Below, one piece after another: positions 14,286 to 19,671 of a stretch of DNA of 19,671 bases. A program made the position numbers and the translations under genes. Within the stretch, counting starts at the first letter, position 1; each line of letters opens with the position of its first letter. The DNA comes from an uncultured Oscillospiraceae bacterium (lineage in GTDB: Bacteria; Bacillota; Clostridia; Oscillospirales; Ruminococcaceae), in assembly GCA_934408835.1 (NCBI GenBank), contig CAKRVU010000004.1, forward strand, positions 1 through 19,671, read 5' to 3'. The notes beneath the pieces were generated by a model. It was not told where the DNA came from and searched no databases. It saw nothing but the letters and a program-made list of their open reading frames with translations.

Positions 14286-14626
14286 ATGGTTGGAAGCTAT
14301 TTCGTTTCAAGTTCAGAATAACCATGCAATTGCGAGACGAGACGGCACCTGGAGGTTAATAGGGTGGAACATGGTTGGGGGATTATTCCGTTTCAAGTTT
14401 CGAACAATCATTCAATTGCGAAGCGAGACGGCACCTGGAGGTTAATAGGGTGGAACATGGTTGGGGGCTATTCCGTTTCAAGTCTCGAAGAATCATGCAA
14501 TTGCGAAACAAGACGGTATCTGGAAGTTGATAGGGTGGAACATGGTTGGAAACTATTCCGGTTTAAGTTCTGAATGATTATGTGATTGTAAAGTGAGATG
14601 GTGCTTGAAGGTTGATTGTTGTTAAT
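14286..14626. repeat. Tandem repeat, four copies of an 85-86 bp unit
   Basis: Units begin with ATGGTTGG at 14286, 14371, 14457 and 14542. Each contains the words TTTCAAG, CAATTGCGA, GAGACGGCACCTGGAGG and AGGGTGGAAC. The two central units are nearly identical and the last is the most diverged. The period is not a multiple of three, so open frames crossing it (for example GTG 14185-14445, with GGGAGG upstream) change frame from unit to unit and are probably not genes. The array fills the space between two convergent genes. Bases 14077-14285 hold nothing clear beyond a possible degraded start of the array. Confidence 0.85.
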
Positions 14627-15257
14627 CCGTTTGCAGAATTCGGATACCGGTAACGGCAGTGATACAGTTTAATTCATAGGTATACAAGGCGACATGGCGG
14701 TGAAGGGGAGATAACGCTTTCCAAATGGTGTCGCCCAGTTCTGTTAATGTACCGGGCAGCTCAATGGAGTCGGGTAATACTTGATCGTTCCAAAGAAGCT
14801 GTCCCTTGCCGTAGGACGGATATGAAAATTGGGAGAAATGTTGGGAACACTGTTGCGGGGAGTTGTCCTTTTGTTCATACTGCGCGGAGAAGAAGGAGTA
14901 AGAAAAAGAACAGTCGGAAAGTTGCAAGAGGGCTGTTTGCACGAGATGGTTATGGGGAGGAAGCGCACAGGACGCTGAAAGGAAGTTCCCCCCGTTTTGA
15001 TATTCTGCAATGAACGGTTCGGCGGAGGCGTTGTAACAAAGGAGGAGGGTTGTTCCTAGTGCGAGAACGGGGGAAAAGGGGTCTTCGTTAGAGGGGGAGA
15101 TCACCAATTGTTCGTGCGAGTTTAAAGAATAGCGAGTTGACTGTCGATCGGAAAATTGCCAATAGGCGAGAAAGGCGGTTTTACCATTCGGCGTGAGACC
15201 GGTTAGAAATCCGCCGGTACCGGATGGATGAAGAAAAGCTTGTTCCAGTGTTATCAT
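14622..15257 (-). CDS. IMP cyclohydrolase (PurO)-like protein, tentative (211 aa)
   Basis: Recognised only by family feel. The start GTGGFLTGLTPNGKTAFLAYW, followed by SDRQSTRYSL, resembles the PGRG-x-x-x-G-x-T-x-DGKKA-x-x-AYF and GRSxxSRNR region of bacterial IMP-cyclohydrolase-like proteins. EDPFSPVLAL resembles the EDPSLIIY block. The end IWKALSPLHRHVALYTYEL resembles the closing strand of the same fold. Members form IMP from FAICAR, the last step of purine synthesis, or belong to uncharacterised relatives. The Arg-rich substrate motifs are poorly kept, so catalysis is uncertain. It has GGAG 7 bases before the ATG and its own promoter (15292-15320). purA, which uses IMP, lies 2 kb away. 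Its stop overlaps the end of the tandem repeat. A generic hypothetical protein is the alternative. Confidence 0.5.
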   Translation of the reverse strand: MITLEQAFLHPSGTGGFLTGLTPNGKTAFLAYWQFSDRQSTRYSLNSHEQLVISPSNEDPFSPVLALGTTLLLCYNASAEPFIAEYQNGGNFLSASCALPPHNHLVQTALLQLSDCSFSYSFFSAQYEQKDNSPQQCSQHFSQFSYPSYGKGQLLWNDQVLPDSIELPGTLTELGDTIWKALSPLHRHVALYTYELNCITAVTGIRILQTD

Positions 15258-15291
15258 TCATATGCTCCTTTTTGCTGTTTTTCTGTGTTTT

Positions 15292-15320
15292 AGTATACCG
15301 CAAACTTCTTGTTTCGTCAA
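15292..15320 (-). promoter_or_regulatory. Promoter of the PurO-like gene
   Basis: On the minus strand: TTGACG (plus 15315-15320), 17 bases, TATACT (plus 15292-15297), about 30 bases before the ATG. It separates this gene from the sporulation-controlled spoVA operon upstream. Confidence 0.65.
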
Positions 15321-15401
15321 ATGGGAAGCATATTCGACACTGATCGGCGTTGGTTTTTATGAGGCATATGGCAAAACCTGATCTTTTCTTCTGATTTTCA
15401 G

Positions 15402-15770
15402 TCAATCTTTTTTGCCGGGCTTGAAGATAAGAGCGGTGAGAAATCCAAACAAAATGGCGGCGGAGATACCGGCTGCGGCTGAAGTGAGACCTCCGGTGAT
15501 AATGCCGATAAAGCCCTCTGAATCAATTGCTTTTTTTACTCCCTCCGCCAAAAGATTGCCGAATCCGGTGAGCGGTACGGTAGCGCCGGCCCCTGCAAAG
15601 TCTACAATGGGGGCATACAGTCCCAGTCCGCCCAAAACAACGCCAGCGACGACGAATGTGACAAGTATTCGAGCCGGAGTCAGCTTGGTATAATCGAGCA
15701 GAACCTGACCAATGGCGCAGAAGAAACCTCCTACAACAAAAGCTTTGATTAAATCCCAAACAAGATCCAT
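15402..15770 (-). CDS. spoVAE: Stage V sporulation protein AE (SpoVAE, 122 aa)
   Basis: Small integral membrane protein of the spore inner membrane, part of the SpoVA channel that moves Ca-dipicolinic acid into the forespore and out at germination. Three to four hydrophobic helices are visible (FVVGGFFCAIGQVLLD, ILVTFVVAGVVLGGLGLY, GISAAILFGFLTALIF). The family signature AGAGATVPLTGFGNLLAEG lies mid-protein. The basic tail is KPGKKD. Its ATG overlaps the spoVAD stop by one base (TAATG), so the two are translationally coupled, and GGAGG lies inside the end of spoVAD. It is the last gene of the operon. No clear terminator follows. Confidence 0.93.
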   Translation of the reverse strand: MDLVWDLIKAFVVGGFFCAIGQVLLDYTKLTPARILVTFVVAGVVLGGLGLYAPIVDFAGAGATVPLTGFGNLLAEGVKKAIDSEGFIGIITGGLTSAAAGISAAILFGFLTALIFKPGKKD

Positions 15771-16789
15771 TATCGTTCCTCCTTTTGATCGGACAGGTAA
15801 ATGAGATGGGCAACCGCCGGAATGCTTTCACCCTGTTGGTTGGAGGTGGTTGACATCAAAGCGCCTGTTGCGACAAACAGGACCTTGTGCAGTTTCCCTT
15901 CCTGGATGCGTTTGAGAACATCGGCGCAAAGTACAGCCGCAGAGCAGCCACACCCGGAGCCACCGGCGTGGACGTCCTGTTTTTTGCGGTCATACAGCAT
16001 CATACCGCAATCGTTATGGCGTCCTTCCAAAGAGATTCCCTCTCGTTCGAGTAGTTTTAACATCAGGGCACTTCCAACCTGCGCCAAATCGCCGGTTAAA
16101 ATCAAATCATAGTCTGTCGCTTTGGTGTGGGAGTCGGCAAAATAGTTGCTGATGGTGTCGGCGGCTGCGGGTGCCATTGCAGCTCCCATTTGATTGATAT
16201 CGGTGATTCCGAGATCAACGATTTTTCCGATTGTGACAGCGCGGATATAAGGTGGTCCGGCATTTTGGCTCACAACGGCAGCACCGGCGGCTGTTGCAGT
16301 CCACTGAGCCGTTGGAGGACGCTGACCGCCATATTCCAACGGGAATCGAAATTGCCGTTCGGAGGAACAGAAGTGGGAGGATGTGACAGCAAGGGCGTGT
16401 TCGGCATAACCCGCGTTTACCATCAGTGCAGAAAAGGCCAGTGATTCAGCCATGGTAGAACAGGCTCCGTACAGACCTGCAAATGGGATTTCAAGTTCTC
16501 TCAGTCCGTAGCTTGTCCCGATGCATTGATTTAAAAGGTCGCCTGCAAAGGCAATTTGGATATCCTGCGGCGCGATTCCCGCCTTTTCGATTGCTCGCTG
16601 CGCAGCGTCCAGCTGCATTTTGCTTTCTGCCTTTTCAAACGATTTTTCTCCATCGGTATCCCCTTGATACAAGCGGTCAAACAGCGCGCCCAAAGGACCG
16701 TTTCCCTCTTTTTCTCCGGCGACGGCGGCAAATCCGGAGACGCCCGGAGTTTGTTCGGTCAGTATGGTGTAATTTCCGATTCTCATCAT
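15770..16789 (-). CDS. spoVAD: Stage V sporulation protein AD (SpoVAD, 339 aa)
   Basis: Soluble, membrane-associated dipicolinic-acid-binding subunit of the SpoVA apparatus, with a thiolase fold. Family blocks are GDLLNQCIGTSYGLRELEIP, LYGACSTMAESLA (Cys in the thiolase position), TSSHFCSSERQFRFPLEYG, TGDLAQVGSALML, GGSGCGCSA, and the C-terminal VLFVATGALMSTTSNQQGE followed by SIPAVAHLI. Length is normal. Two ATG codons stand side by side (16789 and 16786) behind AGGAG; either may be used, the second having the better spacing. It lies 30 bases after spoVAC and overlaps spoVAE by one base, so it is the middle gene of a forespore operon. Confidence 0.95.
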   Translation of the reverse strand: MMRIGNYTILTEQTPGVSGFAAVAGEKEGNGPLGALFDRLYQGDTDGEKSFEKAESKMQLDAAQRAIEKAGIAPQDIQIAFAGDLLNQCIGTSYGLRELEIPFAGLYGACSTMAESLAFSALMVNAGYAEHALAVTSSHFCSSERQFRFPLEYGGQRPPTAQWTATAAGAAVVSQNAGPPYIRAVTIGKIVDLGITDINQMGAAMAPAAADTISNYFADSHTKATDYDLILTGDLAQVGSALMLKLLEREGISLEGRHNDCGMMLYDRKKQDVHAGGSGCGCSAAVLCADVLKRIQEGKLHKVLFVATGALMSTTSNQQGESIPAVAHLIYLSDQKEER

Positions 16790-16819
16790 GGTTGCTCCTT
16801 TCTCAGACGTTGTTTGAAA

Positions 16820-17257
16820 TCATCGGAACAGATAGTAAACGATGCCGTACAGAATGGAAGCCAATGTGCCGTAGACGATGACGGGTCCTGCGATGATAAA
16901 CATCTTTGCGCCAAGACCTAGTACCATACCTTCCGTTTTGAACTCGAGCGCGGGTGAGACTACCGAGTTGGCGAAACCGGTAATCGGGACAAATGTGCCG
17001 GCGCCGGCAACCTTGGCAATTTTATGAAACCAGCCCAATCCGGTCAGCAGGGCGGTGATGAGGATCAGTATGGTAGAAACCCAGGCGCCTGTTTGCAGCT
17101 TATCGAATCCGAAATGGGTAAAAATCAGTCGCAGTACCTCTCCGAAGGTGCAGATCAAACCGCCTATGGCAAAGGCTAACGGAATGGTCTTATATGATTT
17201 CGTTTTAGGCGACGTCTGGTCGACCAATTGACTGTAATCTTGTTTGGACATTTGCAC
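16820..17257 (-). CDS. spoVAC: Stage V sporulation protein AC (SpoVAC, 145 aa)
   Basis: Integral membrane subunit of the SpoVA channel in the spore inner membrane. The hydrophilic N-terminus (MSKQDYSQLVDQTSPKTKSY) is followed by four hydrophobic segments. The conserved loop is AGAGTFVPITGFANSVVSPA, then LEFKTEGMVLGLGAKMFIIA. Length and order of segments match the family. The start is taken as GTG at 17257 because AGGAGG lies 8 bases upstream; an ATG two codons later is the alternative. First gene of spoVAC-spoVAD-spoVAE. The short gene order without spoVAA, spoVAB or spoVAF is the compact form usual in Clostridia. Confidence 0.95.
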   Translation of the reverse strand: MQMSKQDYSQLVDQTSPKTKSYKTIPLAFAIGGLICTFGEVLRLIFTHFGFDKLQTGAWVSTILILITALLTGLGWFHKIAKVAGAGTFVPITGFANSVVSPALEFKTEGMVLGLGAKMFIIAGPVIVYGTLASILYGIVYYLFR

Positions 17258-17309
17258 GGTAAGCGCCTCCTGAATTTAGCAATATTTACTTTAAATCTGG
17301 TGTTTTACT

Positions 17310-17340
17310 CATATTGTCTGTGAAAAACATTGGTTTATGC
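17310..17340 (-). promoter_or_regulatory. Possible sigma-G-type promoter of spoVAC
   Basis: On the minus strand GCATA (plus 17336-17340) matches the sigma-G -35, and CAATATG (plus 17310-17316) partly matches the -10 after a 19-base spacer. Position, about 50 bases before the gene, and the known sigma-G control of spoVA genes support it. The -10 match is poor. Confidence 0.25.
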
Positions 17341-17360
17341 GAAAACTTCACAAAAATTTC

Positions 17361-17389
17361 TTGCAAACTGATTGTGCGTTTGCTATAAT
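17361..17389 (+). promoter_or_regulatory. Promoter of purA
   Basis: TTGCAA (17361-17366), 17 bases, TATAAT (17384-17389). The leader to the ATG at 17455 is about 60 bases, too short for a purine riboswitch with expression platform, and no aptamer motif is seen. It is divergent from the spoVA promoter region. Confidence 0.8.
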
Positions 17390-17454
17390 GGATAAGTCGT
17401 AAAAACAGTCTGAAAATCAATTCAGAAATTGAAATAGAAAAAAGAGGGATGAAC

Positions 17455-18735
17455 ATGCCTGCAAAAGTAGTAGTCGGCGTACAATGGGGAGATGAAGGGA
17501 AAGGCAAAATTATTGATATTTTAGCCTCGCGCGCGGATGTTGTTGTCCGTTCGCAGGGCGGCAATAATGCCGGACACACTGTTAAAAGCGGCGATCAGGT
17601 CTATAAACTTCGTCTGATTCCGTCTGGAATCCTGTATGAAAACACACAGTGTTTCATTGGCTGCGGCGTTGTAGTCAATCCACCTTCTTTGCTCGAAGAG
17701 ATGGCGGAGCTGAAAAAGCGGGGACTCTCTTTGGATCATTTATGGATTGACCCGCGCGCGCACTTGGTAATGCCGTGGCATATTGCACTGGACGGGTTAT
17801 CCGAAAAAATGCGTGGCAACAGCGAAATTGGCACCACTCACCGCGGAATCGGTCCATGCTATATGGACAAGTCGGAGCGGAGCGGTTTGCGGATGTATGA
17901 CTTAATTCATCCGGAGATCTTCCGAAAGAAAGCTGCTGAAGTAGGCGCCTTAAAAAATCGGTTTATCACGGAGATTTACGGTGAAAAGCCGCTGGATATT
18001 TCAACCATTATTGAACAATTTGTGGAGTACGGTCAGAAGCTGGCGCCTTTTGTAGCGGATGTGTCGGTGCGCACCTGGCAGGCGATCAAAGAAGGGAAGC
18101 AGGTTCTATTTGAAGGGGCGCAAGGCACCCTGTTGGACTTGGATATGGGTACCTACCCCTATGTTACCTCGTCGCACCCGTTGTCCGGCGGAGTTTGTAC
18201 CGGTACCGGTATCGGACCTACTGTGATTGATCAGGTGATTGGCGTGGCGAAGGCGTATACCACGCGCGTTGGAAAAGGACCTTTCCCGACAGAACTGTTT
18301 GATGAAACGGGTGATCAGATTCGCAATCGTGGAAATGAATTTGGCACCAACACCGGGCGTCCAAGAAGGATTGGCTGGTTTGATAGCGTCATCTTACGTC
18401 ATGCTGTTCGTGCCAATGGATTGACCTGCCTTGCTGTCAACAAGCTGGATACATTAAGCGGGTTACCGACTTTGAAAATCTGCGTTGCCTATCAAAAGTC
18501 GGACGGCACTCGTCTGGAGCATTATCCTTGCTCGTTGGAGGAGCTGGAGCAATGCACTCCCGTTTATGAAGAACTGCCAGGCTTTTCGGAGGATGTGTCC
18601 GATTGCACCGCTTTTGAGGAACTGCCGGAGGCGTGTCAACGTTATCTTTCTCGCATTGAGGAGCTTTGCGAGTGTCCGGTTGCTATGGTAGGGGTTGGTC
18701 CCTCGCGCAGCCAGAATTTAGAACGGACCGTTTGA
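17455..18735 (+). CDS. purA: Adenylosuccinate synthetase PurA (426 aa)
   Basis: GTP-dependent enzyme that joins IMP and aspartate to form adenylosuccinate, the first committed step to AMP. Motifs in order: WGDEGKGKIID (phosphate loop, catalytic Asp), GGNNAGHTV (catalytic His), GTTHRGIGPCYMDKSERSGL, FEGAQGTLLDLDMGTYPYVT, KGPFPTEL, NTGRPRRIGWFD and VNKLDTL (guanine recognition NKxD). Full length. Two ATG codons lie two codons apart; the second (17455) is chosen because GAGGG is 6 bases upstream of it but touches the first (17449). Single gene between its own promoter and a strong terminator. Confidence 0.97.
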   Translation: MPAKVVVGVQWGDEGKGKIIDILASRADVVVRSQGGNNAGHTVKSGDQVYKLRLIPSGILYENTQCFIGCGVVVNPPSLLEEMAELKKRGLSLDHLWIDPRAHLVMPWHIALDGLSEKMRGNSEIGTTHRGIGPCYMDKSERSGLRMYDLIHPEIFRKKAAEVGALKNRFITEIYGEKPLDISTIIEQFVEYGQKLAPFVADVSVRTWQAIKEGKQVLFEGAQGTLLDLDMGTYPYVTSSHPLSGGVCTGTGIGPTVIDQVIGVAKAYTTRVGKGPFPTELFDETGDQIRNRGNEFGTNTGRPRRIGWFDSVILRHAVRANGLTCLAVNKLDTLSGLPTLKICVAYQKSDGTRLEHYPCSLEELEQCTPVYEELPGFSEDVSDCTAFEELPEACQRYLSRIEELCECPVAMVGVGPSRSQNLERTV

Positions 18736-18753
18736 GAACGGTGTGAAATAGAC

Positions 18754-18787
18754 AGCTGCCACACAGCACGAGTGTGGCAGCTTTTTT
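18754..18787 (+). terminator. Terminator of purA
   Basis: AGCTGCCACAC (18754-18764), loop AGCACGA, GTGTGGCAGCT (18772-18782), followed by TTTTT. The 11-bp stem is perfect and begins 18 bases after the purA stop. Confidence 0.95.
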
Positions 18788-18904
18788 AATCTTCTGTCAA
18801 AAAACACGAGATTGTGAAATAGGCACCGGATTGGAAGACCATTTCTTTTGAAATAAACGCTCTGAATGGGGTGACGTTTTTTAGAAAGGCGGGTTCGGGA
18901 TTGC

Positions 18905-18933
18905 TTGACAAAGCTTGAGCCGCGTGATATCAT
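18905..18933 (+). promoter_or_regulatory. Promoter of htpG
   Basis: TTGACA (18905-18910), 17 bases, TATCAT (18928-18933). No CIRCE (HrcA) or CtsR operator was recognised in the 60-base leader, so expression looks like plain sigma-A control. Confidence 0.75.
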
Positions 18934-18992
18934 AGTAATAATTCTGAAAAAACAGGAACTGTAAAAAGTAAAGTGACAGGGAGGCTTTTTTG

Positions 18993-19671
18993 ATGAGCAA
19001 AAAACAATTTCAGGCTGAGTCCAAACGGCTGCTTGAACTGATGATTCATTCTATCTATACCAATAAGGAGATTTTTCTGCGGGAACTTCTTTCTAATGCA
19101 AGCGACGCACTTGATAAACTGCGCTTGCTTTCTTTGACCGACCATGATGTGCCGACTGATTTTTCTATTCAAATTGCTGTTGATAAACAGTCTCGTACCT
19201 TAACGATCAGCGATAATGGAATCGGTATGACCAAGGAGGAGCTTGAGTCGAATCTTGGAACAATTGCCAAAAGCGGTTCTTTGGATTTTAAAACTGCCAA
19301 TGAGTCGGAGGGTCTTTCCATTATCGGGCAGTTCGGTGTTGGATTTTACTCCGCTTTTATGGTCAGCGATCAGGTAGAGGTGATTACTCGCGCTTACGGC
19401 GCTTCGGAGGGATATCGCTGGACTTCCTCCGGCACGGATGGATATACCATTGAGCCTTGCGAGAAGCCGTCTCACGGAACTGTTATCCTACTGAAGCTGC
19501 ATCCCAATACCGAGGAAGAAAACTACGATGACTTTTTGGACAGCTATCGTTTAAAAGGGCTGGTCAAAAAGTATTCCGATTATATTCGCTATCCAATTCA
19601 AATGGAGATGGAGACGCAAACAAAAAAAGAGGGGACGGAGGACGAGTGGGAAACCACGCGCAGCCTTCAGA
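18993..19671 (+). CDS. htpG: Molecular chaperone HtpG (Hsp90 family), 5' part, runs off the window
   Basis: ATP-dependent chaperone, cytosolic dimer. The visible 226 residues cover the N-terminal GHKL ATPase domain: [20 protein letters not shown] (catalytic Glu and the ADP-binding Asn), [15 protein letters not shown] (the DxGxG motif), [24 protein letters not shown] (the flexible lid and GxxGxG motif) and the start of the middle domain ([13 protein letters not shown]). GGGAGG lies 8 bases before the ATG. The frame is open to the last base, so the gene is cut by the window and is not broken. Confidence 0.95.
   Translation, partial: MSKKQFQAESKRLLELMIHSIYTNKEIFLRELLSNASDALDKLRLLSLTDHDVPTDFSIQIAVDKQSRTLTISDNGIGMTKEELESNLGTIAKSGSLDFKTANESEGLSIIGQFGVGFYSAFMVSDQVEVITRAYGASEGYRWTSSGTDGYTIEPCEKPSHGTVILLKLHPNTEEENYDDFLDSYRLKGLVKKYSDYIRYPIQMEMETQTKKEGTEDEWETTRSLQ

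Noticed and set aside
14185..14445. GTG-start ORF of 86 codons with GGGAGG upstream
   Set aside because: It crosses the 85-base tandem repeats in two different frames, so the repeats are not read consistently as protein.

Overview
The window looks like chromosome of a spore-forming, low-GC Gram-positive bacterium of the class Clostridia, most likely a relative of Oscillospiraceae/Ruminococcaceae. The grounds are the spoVAC-spoVAD-spoVAE spore operon, strong AGGAGG ribosome sites, sigma-A promoters with 17-base spacers, and a cell-surface protein with an xPxTG-type sorting signal. The genus is inference only.

There are two parts. Positions 1 to about 8430 are an AT-rich accessory region. From left to right it holds: a candidate type I toxin with an antisense RNA (151-431); two small coupled genes, one a heptad-repeat coiled coil (582-1187); a small exported protein broken by a homopolymer frameshift (1270-1540); a protein of 18 cysteine-bearing hexapeptides (1620-2198); and a parA-parB cassette bracketed by two copies of one 20-base palindrome (2425-4307). 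A tRNA-Gln-like pseudogene with a destroyed acceptor stem (about 4408-4483) follows. After it come two diverged, inverted copies of a ~450-base structured repeat (4484-4937 and 7966-8418). They enclose a decayed IS3-family transposase, an IS110-family element with a candidate bridge RNA and one in-frame stop, and a serine-recombinase fragment. This reads as the remains of an integrated plasmid or conjugative element, later invaded by insertion sequences.

Positions 8440 to 19671 are ordinary chromosome with clear promoters and terminators. They hold tRNA-Leu(CAG), an ilvD-dCMP deaminase pair, a cell-wall-anchored protein, an HtrA-type protease and an 85-base tandem repeat. After these come an IMP-cyclohydrolase-like protein, spoVAC-D-E, purA (divergent from spoVA) and the start of htpG, which runs off the window. 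IMP-cyclohydrolase activity would make the substrate that PurA uses. SpoVAC/D/E act together in loading dipicolinic acid into the forespore.

Most worth a second look are the toxin/antisense locus, the inverted tRNA-associated repeats, the parAB-flanking palindromes, the cysteine-ladder protein, the IS110 RNA region and the 85-base tandem repeat. All comparisons were made by eye; no database was searched.
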